Below the pieces are notes generated by a model. That model ran no database searches. It was not told the DNA's origin and was given only the letters and a program-made list of their open reading frames with translations. 64,000 nt of DNA from Nigrospora sphaerica. Taxonomy: Eukaryota > Ascomycota > Sordariomycetes > Amphisphaeriales > Apiosporaceae. Numbering within the stretch: position 1 is the stretch's first letter; each line of letters opens with the position of its first letter. A program made the position numbers and the translations under genes. Where the stretch lies: assembly GCA_018287875.1 (NCBI GenBank), contig JAGVVL010000027.1:310001-374000 (forward strand), given 5' to 3'. Shown piece after piece: positions 41,901 to 52,412 of the stretch.

Positions 41901-43023
41901 AGTTCCTGGCAGACTAAAGCAACCCAGAGAAAAGTACCGTCGGCGTTTGACGACAAGTACTGGCGTACTTCTTCAGTGGTGTTGTCTCGATAGCCCTTGC
42001 GTTGTGCAAGGTCAGACACCTTATAGGTGATGTAGCTGTCCACAGCCGCTGCAACCGACTGCGCATTTACCTCTAGCGATATCCGGTGCGCCACGTTACG
42101 GAGCTGTTCTTCGATCTCTGGCCAGTTACGGCTTGAGACGAGCCATTTAGCGCAGTTCGATCGCGAAGTCTTGACAATTAACTCAAGGAGCTGGGATAGG
42201 CCATCTATACACTCGTCCAGTGCATCAATGGCAAGGCAGACGCCTCGTAGCTTGGGTCGCGAAGCATGTTCGTAAAGATCTCGGAGAGGGCCTGCCACGC
42301 GTTCGCGTCCTCGAAGAGCACCCTACCGGCGGTGTCGTATTTCTCCTTTATATAGGACACGAGGGAGGCGTCTTGCTCGAGAAGCATGAAGATGAGACCG
42401 CGTAGGACAGCCGTCGCGGTGTTGAGGCGCCCGTCGGTGGCTTGGCAGAAGAAGTAGGAGAGGCGCCTTCTCTCGGCCGGTGGTCTTTTTAGCTCGTTGA
42501 TGATACCGCAGAGGAGCATGGTCTTCCCCTTGCCCGGGTCGCCCTTGACCCAGAGCAGCCTCTGGTCCTCTTGGTCGCGCCATTGGCAGAATTCGGTGTT
42601 GCTGAGCACCCAGACGTAGCATTCCGAGAGCAGGCCGCCCTTGGTGCTCTGGATGCGTTCCTTATCGTGGCGGGGGTCGGTGATGCGCAGGTCGGCGAGG
42701 CATCGTTTGACTGTCTGCTGAATGTTTATGACGTTGCCTTGGTGGAGAGATGCTCCAGGTTGCAGGTCAAATTGACCATTGTAATGAGAGCCGTCCTGGG
42801 AAAAGGAGGATGTGGCTTTCGCCGTATGCTCATCAGCGAAATGGGAGCCATGTGGGGTGCCGCTCTGACTGAATCTTCCGGGTCTCGCCGGTTGATGGGA
42901 AAAGCTTGATGGCTCAGCGTCGGCTTCGTCCGTTCCTCTATGGATCTCTTGACTGGTGACGTGGCGCCGCTTTTGCCTTTGTGTGTCTTCGCAGTCTTCT
43001 CCTTTCCGCTTCTCGGGGCTCAT
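38963..43023 (-). CDS. NACHT-WD40 NLR-type protein (HNWD-like), one frameshift
   Basis: The N-terminal ~95 residues are disordered and basic, without a recognised effector domain. Next comes the lead-in TDPRHDKERI, then NACHT with P-loop GDPGKGKT (residues 161-168) and Walker B CLAIDALDEC. A 51-nt intron (41203-41153, GTACGC...AAAG) joins the NACHT C-terminal part to the WD40 exon. Thirteen 42-residue WD40 repeats follow (about 40990-39260), nearly identical (SAAFSADGRRVVSAS ... VRLWDAQTGTC), plus a degenerate end. A 1-base shift near 42254 (C run) separates P-loop and Walker B frames. Fungal NACHT-WD40 proteins of this type (HET-E, HET-D, HET-R, HNWD) control heterokaryon incompatibility; the WD40 β-propeller is the recognition part. 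Confidence 0.88.
39260..40990 (-). repeat. 13 tandem 126-bp WD40 repeats inside the NLR gene
   Basis: Each unit encodes 42 residues. Repeats 5 and 6 appear identical at the protein level and almost so in DNA. Variation concentrates just after GHT (GG, SD, GC, LW, HW, DW) and in the SAS-x-D-x-x stretch (DDHT, CDYT, HDYN, HDDT, YDET, YDKT, ADHT). This is coding, not a CRISPR or satellite. Boundaries are approximate. Confidence 0.9.
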
Positions 43024-43924
43024 CTCCTAAGTTACGCTGTGTGCGTCTCCGATGCCAATGAAGGACAAATGCTGATGTTCGATATTTCGCTAGGATAACA
43101 CCGTGCTAGTTTAGGTGCTGTGTGAAGACAAGACTTGTGAGACCCACTGGAATTTTCAGCATATCAAAGTTGCATGAAGAACCGTCATGAGTAGGGAGAG
43201 TGCATCGTCGACACTGAGCGTAGGAGGGTCGGATTATTTGGGCGAAGGGCAAGCGCCCGTGGCGTTGGGCTTTCGCTGAATGCAGCGCTAGGGCACTACT
43301 GGAAGCCCCGAGTGGTAGTGGGTGTAGTGGACAAGCTAATGCGGTGGGTCCATAATCAACGCTGGGTTAAGCATGCAGATTTGGAAGATGGTTGGTGCTA
43401 CGACCAAGGATGCTTGTCCAAGTCCGTCGAGCCCGCCTCGGTCGTCAAGGTCAGAGATGCCGCTATCCTGTCGCCTTCCGGGAGCAGTAACTGTACTGCC
43501 GTCGACAGTATGCCAATTCACCACTTGCGACCAGTCAATGACTGCGTTGATCGATTGGCATCGAGGTAGAGTTCGACCAGCGCAGGGCGACAGTGGACTC
43601 GTATAGGCTCAGTCGCGGATACTGCCGCGCGAGTTAGCATCGAGCTCCATGGTCCATTCTGACCAGGTGCAGAGCAATCGTGCCTCGGGTGAAGCCTGTG
43701 GGGAGCTCGGACGGATGACACAAACGCCTACAATCGCAGCTACTGCTTACCACACTCGATTGGGACGGCTCGACTTCTGCCGTCCGTAAACTCAATGCAT
43801 CCAGCAAGATGACGTTTAGAGAGTCAACCCCCCAGAAAATCGGGGGAAGACCAGCCGCTGTGTCAAAAAAATCGACCTCAGTTGTCATGTTATCAGTAGC
43901 ATATGGCGTTTTCCTTTCTGGTAG
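43024..43924. other. Intergenic upstream of NLR gene
   Basis: Promoter side of the NACHT-WD40 gene and the flank of the family A LTR. No supportable ORF. The continuation of the HET gene cut at 44090 is not found here. Confidence 0.5.
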
Positions 43925-44090
43925 TGATGCGTGGATGGCATCCTGGGTCCAGAACCGGAAGGGTCCTGCGTGGTGGACTAGGCCTAATTCGGCAGATAGA
44001 ACAATATATCTGCTGCCCCTCGCTGCCAGTTCTGGCAGGGAGGCACGCCTTCTTCTACACATCACTTTGACCCCGTGCTTCACCTCATCG
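43925..44090 (+). mobile_element. Solo LTR, family A (166 bp), truncating a HET gene
   Basis: TGATGCGTGG ... CCTCATCG, with the final A replaced by G. The right end abuts HET coding sequence at 44091. The left flank (ggtag) and right flank (cttat) do not match, so the locus was rearranged after or during insertion. Confidence 0.8.
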
Positions 44091-44336
44091 CTTATCGATG
44101 CAGCATGTGTCAACCCAAAAGTGCTGCAGGCCATCCGAGGCAGCCTGCTCGCCGCAGAACGTGAGCTTTCGATACCCCGCCTTGGGCTGACCAATGTGCC
44201 GCAGAACATCCTGGAAGGTGACTTGCTGGTCATCGTCGCCCCACGTGTGCGACTAAATTGCATACGGGGGAATGTTGTCGACCCAGTCCTTGGTCAGGCT
44301 CAGGCGTCTGCCGTGTTCTAGCTGCAAGAGACGCAT
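44091..44336 (-). pseudogene. HET-domain (heterokaryon incompatibility) N-terminal stub
   Basis: From ATG at 44336 the frame reads MRLLQLEHGRRLSL, then the hallmark NIPPYAI-stop-SHTWGDDD, VTFQDVLRHIG, FCGEQAASDGL and WVDTCCIDK, where the match ends at the solo LTR. These are the diagnostic N-terminal motifs of the fungal HET domain. One in-frame TAG replaces the Leu of YAILSHTW. Only ~80 residues remain. Intact HET proteins trigger cell death after fusion of incompatible hyphae; this one cannot. Confidence 0.85.
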
Positions 44337-45066
44337 CGCGGGCCAGAGCAGTCGAGAGGAGTGAGAGACGATCCGGGGTCAGATTCGGCACGACGGCTCG
44401 AAGAAGGATAGAATCGTTCAGGCAATAGCGGGCTGCGCTCTTGGCATCGCCTTGCTGATGTGGCGTTTTGCCTGCGTCTTGGCGGGTTGTGGTTGGTCGG
44501 TTGATTCACCTTGCGTCTGTCCCGTACATGCATAACCAGTGGGAATGGAGTGGACGGACTACATAAAAGCGGCCACCGGGGTCGTTGTCCCAACCCTTTG
44601 ATGACCCATGGAAACTGAGGAAGAGCTGCCGTGTCTGCCCCCGCGTACCGGTTGCAACACCGCCTTCGCGATTACATATAAGAACTCAATCCCGGTCTCT
44701 GGTATCGTCGGCAAGCTGTAGCAGCCCCGCCCGTCCCGTGTCAAGCCTCGCCCCAAATTATCCCTACGCTGGACGTGTTCAAGTACTTCCTTTGCTATCT
44801 AACCGTGCATTCACCACCACCGGAAAGCCGGAGCTCCAAGGCTATTACTGTGTTTCATAAATAGCTTGTGTTCAAAAAATATGCTCGCTGAAATGGACTA
44901 TGGCAATTAACGGGCCCCTATTCATCCGGGCCCAACTCCACCGTCTCGCCGGGGCGGTGCGTCGCGCTCCGCACGGAATCGGGAACACGGAGACATGGCC
45001 TCGGTGCCTCCCTCCACGCTTCCGCCTCGCCGCCGGGAACTCGGGGTGGGTCACGCGATGGTGGCT
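44337..45066. other. Intergenic, no gene seen
   Basis: Lies between the HET stub and the 3' end of the UstYa-like gene. Short ORFs only, none with recognisable features. Confidence 0.5.
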
Positions 45067-46181
45067 TTAGAAGATCTCCTGGTCGTCGTACGCGCGCACG
45101 CTCTCGAGGTAGTCGTGAACCTGGTTGCGGCTCTTGCAGACGTGGTGGGCGTCCCCTGGAATCGTGGTCAGCATCCAGTCGCGAAAGGAACATAGTCGGG
45201 CGCTTTGTGGCAATTGCGCCAAGAGGAATAACAAGAAAGGGTGAGAGCAAGAAACAGGGAAGAACCGGAACAAAGGGGTGTACGCAACGACGGGAGACGG
45301 GCAAACTTACAGCCATCCGAACCTCCCTTGCCCAAAGACTCGGGGAAGGTGGTCTCGAGACCCTCGAGGGCGGTGTCGGCCGAGCAGAGGATGGCCTGGC
45401 GCATGTAGCTGAAGCAGTGGATCATGTGCCAGTGGTGGTCCTCGTTAATGGTCTGGTTGGTCCTGAGCAGGGCGTAGTTGTTGACGACGGCCCACAGGCA
45501 GTGCAGCTGGTGCGTCATGGACGTGGTGTAGACGGTCATGTTGTCGGGCCACTGAATGGGCGTGGGCATGTCGTGGTACTTGGGGTTGGACGGGTCCTTG
45601 ACCTGCTGGAAGCCCATTCCCTCTGTGCGGCTGGGGTCAGTAAAACGCGCCGACGCGCCATCGACGACGAAGAGGAGGAGGGGACGACGAACTGGGCATC
45701 AGCTGGTTCCACTTGTCCAGGGTCTCGGGCTTGAAGAAGTTGGAGATGTTGTACGGGGCGTATTCGTCCTCGGGCACGAACTTGACGATTTCCTGGTTGA
45801 CTGCGCCTGGGGTGTCAGCAAACCCGCGGGACGACGGGCGTGGTTTCCGGCTCGGGACTTACACCGCGGGCTGAAGTCGGTCATGTCACCGTTGAGCTGG
45901 TACTCGTCGGCCTTGGACTTGGCCACAAACCGGCTGTTGGGGGTCTGTAGGCGCAGGACGCAGGCCAGAATCACGAGCAGCAGCGCCGTGTCGATGAGCC
46001 ACCGCCACTGGTTGAAGACGTCGCACACCCGGCTCGTCCGGGACCGGCGGAGCGGCCGGTCCAGGCCCTCTGCCTGCCACTGCTTCTCGACCTCCATCAG
46101 GGATTCGACCTCGGTGCTTGAGCGGTCGTCGCGGTCGTCGAGCCGGACGTCGTTGTACTTGTGTGTGGGGTTGGAAGCCAT
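45067..46181 (-). CDS. UstYa-like (DUF3328) membrane protein, four exons
   Basis: Exons: 46181-45863, 45806-45693 (acceptor may instead give 45800), 45622-45311 and 45155-45067, totalling ~277 residues. Introns have good sites: GTAAGT...CCCAG, GTTCGT with branch TTACTGAC and GCACAG, and GTAAGT...TTCCAG. There is a cytosolic N-terminus, one transmembrane helix near residues 62-80 (WLIDTALLLVILACVLRL), then the two family motifs HQLHCLW (HxxHC) and HCFSYMRQAILC (HCxxYxRQxxxC). UstYa-type proteins catalyse oxidative cyclisation in fungal RiPP pathways such as ustiloxin; many others sit in secondary-metabolite clusters with unproven roles. No precursor peptide or partner enzyme is visible nearby, so the substrate is unknown. 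Confidence 0.88.
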
Positions 46182-47369
46182 TATGAATAGGAGAGGTAGC
46201 GAGAGGAGGGGTCTTGGTCTACAAGTACGGGTACAGGAAGAGCAGGTATACAAGACAAACCAAGACTGTACGCCAGGTACAGTGCAAGTGCAAGAAGAAG
46301 CGAACGGTTGGGTGAACGTGGTGGTTGCCAAGCAAGACAAGGACGACCAGACGGGAGAGAGGAGCGGCCGTCGAGCAGCGGGCAGGCTGGGCGTTTTATT
46401 GCGCCTCCGGCTTGGGGGGGAAAGGGGAGACGAGTCGGGTCTTGCCGGGGTCCCTGTTCCATCCCATCCCCCGCTGCTGAGACCCCGGAGCCGATGCTAC
46501 AACGACTTTTGGTACCATCCCATGCGCCGGGCCATCTCATTTCGAGGCCGCACCTCTACGGCATTTTGCTGAATGGACCGGGCTGGGGGGTGGCATCGCT
46601 TGGCGTGTGGTGGGCGGCGCCCCCCGCGATGTTACACCTGCAGGGATTTGAGGCAGGACTTGAGACCAAGCGGGCGGGCGCGCGTGTCCCCCCAAAGAAG
46701 AAAGCCAGGCGGGCGGGCTCACAAGAAACACGGGCGCTAAAAAGACGCTGACGGGGATCATGGGTCCCACCCCCTGGACCTCACGTTGCAACCACTTTGT
46801 GAGGCTCATCTTACTAATGAACCACCGTCCAACGGTCGAAGCCCCGCCCCGAGAGCCTCCACGAGCGCTCAGCCGGATTGACATCGTCGCTTTGCGGTGC
46901 GAGCGCGATTGGGCCCAGCCAGCGAAGGCGCAAGAAGGAAGCCAGTTTGCACCTTTTTTAACATGAGCTCGGCTGGTTGCGATCACGGCAGCCTCGAGGA
47001 CCAAAATACGCGAGGCAAACCCACTTGGGGCGTTTTCAGACGCGTTTCGAAATGCCATCCCACCCCTGTCGGAGCGGGGCCACATCCCGGCCAGAAGAAG
47101 AACACCCGTTACACTTGACGGGAGATCTTGAGCTTATCGGACAAATTGATTACTGCATATGGCTGTGAACCCGGCCAAAATGCTCTGCGGCTCGACCGGT
47201 GCATATGATGCCCACACGGCTCGCCGCATGGCGTTGATTCCTCGAAGCTACCCGGAAAGCTAGAGCCCCCCCCCCACGCTATATTTGTACATGAAAATCC
47301 CCAAGACCAAACCCAAAAGAACCCAACGCCCCCAACGACCGGAACAGCAAAACAACACCTGCCCCGCCT
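46182..47369. other. Intergenic between UstYa-like and F-box-like genes
   Basis: 1.2 kb holding the upstream region of the leftward UstYa-like gene and the 3' flank of the leftward gene ending at 47370. Several long ORFs on both strands are GC-driven and have no domain features. Confidence 0.5.
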
Positions 47370-48413
47370 CTACGCGCACACCGGCGCATCCGACGACCCC
47401 AAGAGGGCCTCGACCTCGGCGGCGTCCCGGCCCAGGAGGCGGCCGAGCTCCTTCTGGTACGAGCGGCGCCGGGCCGCCACCTTTTCCGCGTGGCTGCGGG
47501 ACTGCAGGTCGACCGGTTCGCCCCATTGCGTGTTGTCGACGCGCTGGCCGACGAAGTTGGCGTCGTCAAGGTACACGACGTTGAGGGCGGCGGCGGGGCC
47601 GCGCTGGGCCTGGACGGCGTAGAGCAGCGGGTAGCAGTCGCGGAAGACCTTGCGGGCGAGCAGTGCCTGGAACGGCCGGTTCTGGTTGCAGGACCTGTAG
47701 TAGACGTAGTAGCGGGAGCGCAGCAGCTCCGTCTCGACGCGCAGGCGGCGCAGGCCGGCGGCCGCGTGGCCGAGCAGCGCCATGGCTGGCACGTTCATGC
47801 TGCTGAAGGTACGGCCACTGTTCCAGTCGGCGACGGTCACGTCGCGCAGCCACGCTCCAGTCCCCGGCCGTAGCAGCGACAGGAATGTCAGCAGCGCCCG
47901 ATTGTCCTCGAACCGGAACCGCTGCCCGTACAGCACCGCCGCCGCCTCGGCGTAGACGGCCCGGGACGCCGCCAAGAGGTTCCCCCCGGGCCGTGTCCAG
48001 GACTTGGTGTCGGTGGTGCCGACGCAGGACCTCCGCAACCCCTTTCGGGCGTTGGAAATGTAGATGCCGTCGACCCCCCCAAGGACCTCCTGATAGATCT
48101 TGTTCCGCAGCTCGGCCGGGAGGGACAGCAACGGGAACGGCTTCTGGCGCGGTTCCCTCTTGGCCGCTTTGCGTTTCTGGCCGGGGGTTCCATGTAAGCC
48201 CACGAAGACGGCAAACGCTCAGGCGAAGCCAATGCAGTGACTTACCTTGATTCTCCGGGATCCGAAATCACCGTCGGTGTCCTCGTCATGTGAAACAAAA
48301 AGATCGTCATCGGGGGCGTCGGTCTCGTTATACGACACGGCCGCCCGCTTCCTTTTGGGGTAGCGACAGACCAGGTCCGAAGTGGCTGGTGCGGTGGCAA
48401 TTGCGACAGCCAT
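47370..48413 (-). CDS. F-box/DUF-like fungal protein, two exons
   Basis: Exon 1 48413-48246, intron 48245-48177 (69 nt, GTAAGT...GCCAG), exon 2 48176-47370; 324 residues. Exon 1 encodes a basic, then acidic N-terminus (CRYPKRKRAAVSYNETD, DEDTDGDFG). Exon 2 opens with the motif FPLLSLPAELRNKIYQEVL, typical of fungal F-box-like/DUF proteins. It continues with LAASRAVYAEAAAVLYGQ and a region listing short helices. Such proteins are very common in Pezizomycotina, and specific roles are generally unknown. The LPxELRNxIY motif suggests Skp1-type contact, but that is inference. Confidence 0.75.
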
Positions 48414-49274
48414 GATGGCGATTGGTAACGGGTCAGAGGGAGGCTGGTTCGCAGGTGAATCTCGGGCCCAGATAATGCGATGAAAAGCAAAGCTAATCTA
48501 ACCGCTTACTCCTGATTTTCATCGCGAACTTCACGGTTTATAATGGCCCTCATGGTTGCCATGCGAGAGTGGGGCTTAGCGACTGCTGCCTGCGGTTGCC
48601 TGGCCTGCCTGGAGAAACCCCAGCTGTAAATGAGCTGCGGCTCATTATCCACTTCGCCTGCGATACGACGACTAACCGCAGTCAATTAGCCAAGCCAAGC
48701 CCAAGCGAGAATGAGAATGCGCCTGGCCCGGCCGACCTCGCCTGCCGTATTGTCGGGTTGGCGGGCTGTACATAGAAATCGGCCTGCTGGTCGCGTGGTC
48801 GCAAGATGCCGATCTTCTTTTCCCCGCGTCACGATACTCTGATGTCAGAGCATCACCCGCCGCGGCGGTTTTGCTTCCCATAGCAGAGCGGGGTCCGGCT
48901 GTTTCGTCATGTTCCGCACTCGCCAACTCTATCGCCGCCTCGTACGTACATACCATTGACTCGGGAAACGAAGTAGGAAAGCTATTCAAACCAGGCACTT
49001 ACTTGCGTCAGGGCAACGAGTAGCGCGCATTTCGTTGTCTTTGACCTCAAGTACGGCATCGTCATCCCTCCAAGCATGGACCGAACTCCGCTCCTGGGCC
49101 ACGACACGGACAACCCCCACAGTGACCGTCCCGTGAAGAGCGTGCGTTACCCTCACCCATCCACCGCGTCTTCCTTGTACGCAATGTCAAAAGATTTCAA
49201 AACCTTGCTAACCCTTTCCCTCCGCCGTCCAGCGACCGTCCTTCTCGCTTTTGAATTCGATCCGCCGCGGACTC
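48414..49274. other. Divergent intergenic region
   Basis: 0.86 kb between the leftward gene (48413) and the rightward gene (49275), so it probably contains both promoters. No ORF is supported. Confidence 0.5.
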
Positions 49275-50076
49275 ATGGCGCCCAAGCAGACGGCGCACGA
49301 GTGCGTCGTCATGCTACTCAACGAAGAGGACGCCGAGCGCAAAGACCATCTGACAGAGAAATGGCGCGACCATAAGCTGGAGGAGCTCAACTTTATCGGC
49401 GTTGTGGTAAGTGTTTGCTGCTGCTGCTGCCGCTGTCGTCCCTCCTCCCCGAATACCCCGAGTTTGACCGCCGCGGCACATCCCAATGCTGAGGGGGAGC
49501 TTCCATGAAACAAAAAGGGCGCCCTCCTGGCCACGGTCCTCACGAGCACGGGCAGCTGGCCGACGGTGCTGGCCAACGGGAACCGGCAGCCGTGGCCGTG
49601 CCGGGCCTTCTGGTACTGCGGCATCCTGTTCGCCCTCGCCGCCGTGCTCGTCGCGGCCCAGCAGACGATCCGCCTGCACCGCCTGAGCGCCCACCCCCAC
49701 GGCCTGGCCTACATCCGCAGCTGCCTCTTCGGCCGTCGCCGCCACCGCGACGGCCCCCTGGTGCCCGGCCGGCTGCAGATCTACGCCTGGCAGGCCAGCG
49801 TCATGCTGCTGACCGCCGCCGTCGCCTGCATGGTTACCGGCATGCTGGTCCTCGTCTGGGTCAGCACCAACTGGGGCCCCTACAAGAACCCCCGCGATGT
49901 TTGGTGGGACGAAAACGCCAAGGTAGGCGCCCTCTTCCGCACGCCATGGGCTGTGCCGCTCCGGCTGACGACACGCATAGCTCGCCGTGACATTTACGGC
50001 CGTCGCGGCTGCCACTCTTGTCGTCTTCATCATGACGCAGATTTCGCTGTCCGTCGAGCTCCGTACCGACGTCTAA
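49275..50076 (+). CDS. Four-TM membrane protein, three exons (49275-49406, 49518-49922, 49981-50076)
   Basis: 210 residues. Intron 1 is 49407-49517 (GTAAGT...AAAAG) and intron 2 is 49923-49980 (GTAGGC ... CTGAC ... ATAG); all exon lengths are multiples of three. The N-terminus is hydrophilic (KQTAHECVVMLLNEEDAERK). Four hydrophobic helices follow: FIGVVGALLATVL, CGILFALAAVLVAA, SVMLLTAAVACMVTGMLVLV and LAVTFTAVAAATLVVFIMTQ. Between helices 2 and 3 is a basic loop (CLFGRRRHRDG). A short tail ends LRTDV. No named family; it resembles small fungal membrane hypotheticals. Confidence 0.8.
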
Positions 50077-50488
50077 GCTGTTCTCTCAGGAGTCACCTAC
50101 CAAATGACGGGTCCATCATGTGCTGCCGGGCTGTCGCTCGCCATAGAAGGAGGACCCCGAGTCCTACGAACCGCTCCACCAGGAGATTATATTGAATACA
50201 CTATGGTACACGCAACTCAATGGGGCCATACCGATAATCGCTGTTCAAAGTGACACTCACTCGCAAGAGAGGTGAGAGGCGGTCCTGCCCCATCACCATC
50301 CAACGGGTGCTGCCCCCGCGTCATCCGCCCTTGTGTCGGGTCTTTCTGTTTCGTAATACTGGCTGGAATCAGTACCTTAACCTGCCTAGGTCCCTCCGCA
50401 CCTCTTGGACTAAAAATAAGCCATCTATCAGTTGGTGTTACGGCCAGACATTGGCGAGTATATCCATGTGTCTCATGAGCGCCGTCAA
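50077..50488. other. Intergenic between convergent genes
   Basis: About 0.4 kb separating the membrane protein from the 3' end of the phosphotransferase-like gene. No gene seen. Confidence 0.5.
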
Positions 50489-51520
50489 TTAATAGTGAGA
50501 CTCCTGATTCTTCCATTGCAAAAGGAGCGACAGCACCTGAGCCCGCTCTCTGCATACTGAGTTGAGCAGAAATGAGAGTCGAAGGTCCTCGTCAGTTTCA
50601 TTTTGCGTCTGTGCCCCTGGCAAGGCCCCCGGCAAGAGACTTATCTGATCAATGTCGCAAAGGGTTGTGGGCAGCACAGCCGAACACTCCCAGTTGAGGA
50701 CCCCCGTGATCTTGGCAGTGTCCACGTCGCACATGATATTGCCCAAATGCATGTTGAGGTGCATGAGGAAACGCCTCGTCGGTTTGAGGCTGAGTTCAGA
50801 ATGGCCTAGCGAGCGACAGAGGGCTTTGAGTCGCGCTATTGTCACTGGATCACGGAGGGGGTCGAGAATCGGATGGGTTTCGAAGGTTTCTCCGTACCCT
50901 TCGAGGTGCGTCTGGACCAAGCAGAGGTAGTTGGAATGCGGTCCGTCACTCGCTAAAGGCACCCGGCGCGTTTCCATAGGTTCGCCCAGCGGGTCCCAAT
51001 TCCAGTAATGGCGCATGCTTCCCGGCACTACGGTTCCAACCTCATTGAACTGTAAGCCACCGCAGTGTCCCCATTCGTACAAGAATAGCTCGTTGTGGAA
51101 GTCAATGATCTGGCGTAGAAGGTACAGCCGTTTGTTGTTATCCAGCACGCGGTAGATATTGGCGACACACGTTCCTTCCGCCCGCTCAAGCAGCAAGAAC
51201 TCGCTGCCGAGTACGTTATTGGCGGATGCATCAAAGCGGACGACCTTGGGGACAGGGACAAGTGTGCGTTCCCTGTCAAATTTCATGGTGGCCGCCTCGT
51301 TCACCGTCTGGTACGGATGCACAACTCTTCTGGGGATCTTGAGTATCAACGGGACAAGTTGCTCAGGCGGGCCGCAAAGGGTGGCGATCTTGAGCAACCA
51401 GCACTAGTGGTACTGGGTTGCGTCTTCCAGCTTCTCAAGGAACATGAGCTTCGGCAGGCCCAAATCCTTCATGAGTTGTTGGACCGTGTCGTACGGTAGC
51501 GTGGTTGAAATTTCCACCAT
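50489..51520 (-). pseudogene. Phosphotransferase (APH)-family-like gene with nonsense codon and altered catalytic residues
   Basis: From ATG 51520: VEISTTLPYDTVQQLMKDLG, then an in-frame TAG near 51404, then an open frame of ~300 residues to 50489. Family features include FLLLERAEGT, the brace region and the catalytic loop. However, the loop reads HLNMHLGN where the family has HxDxxxxN, and the metal-binding motif reads GVLNWEC where it has DWE. Both catalytic aspartates are therefore asparagine (single G-to-A changes). The ATG may follow an upstream exon. It may be a dead gene or, if the TAG is an error, a pseudokinase. Intact relatives phosphorylate small molecules or are of unknown function in fungi. 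Confidence 0.65.
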
Positions 51521-52412
51521 GGTGTACGCGATGCCTGCGGAAGAGGGCGGCGTTGAGCGGAAAGACCATGTGTCAATAACGTAGTGATAATGGAATCTGG
51601 ACGAACAACACCGCTGCCCATGTGTGAGATTTGGGATAAGTGGCCAACTGTGGGATCTCGTTGCACATAAAATCCCGTAGGACGAGAGCCGACTTGGAGC
51701 ATCCGCAAGGGTGTGTGAGAGGTCGATCGAATTGCGAGCGCTTTCTTAGAGCAAAACCCCAAGTGGAAGCGAATGAGGGAGAGGCTCTCGTGCCTTCTAC
51801 TCATCATCGATGTTTTACATAGCGGCAGGCATTCTTGGGTGGACAACTGCTTGAAGGAGACTTGCCTTACATAAGTGCTTAGGTAGGTAAGTACCGGGTA
51901 TGGGAGGGACAACGTGCTTCATCTTGACCTCTCCCAGGCAACTGCCCGAAGTAGGTACTTGGCTTACTTGGATAAAGCACGAGGTACAGAAGGGATGATA
52001 TGCTTCATCTTAACCTCTCCCAACCTTGCAGTCCCACCCGTCTCGAATTCAGACAACGGAACGGGACGGAAATGCCCAGGAGCACAGCGCGACATGATCC
52101 AGCGCATCCCGTCTACATACTACTGGCCTCTTAAGCGAGGTACTGGCATTGGGTAAAGTAGATACTTAAGCACTTACCTGCTTGGTCAGTACTTACCTTC
52201 TTTAAGTACTAGGTTCCCAGTCCCTCCGGCCATGGAGTGCAATGCCAAGGCATCATCAACTGAAAGACTGTTCCTACCAGCAGTCACGGCGCACATGGGG
52301 TACCATCGATTCACGACATGGACGCTTGATTCACATTATTCAATTAGGGTATCCAAGAGTCTACATCGCACTCGGCATCGGCGCCGAAACCAGGTGCTTA
52401 TAGCCCCGCCCT
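51521..52412. other. Intergenic with short direct repeats
   Basis: Contains two near copies of a tgcttcatcttgacctctcc stretch (about 51914-51940 and 51999-52022) and several (g)taagtac(t)-type motifs between 51880 and 52215. No gene is supported. Confidence 0.5.
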
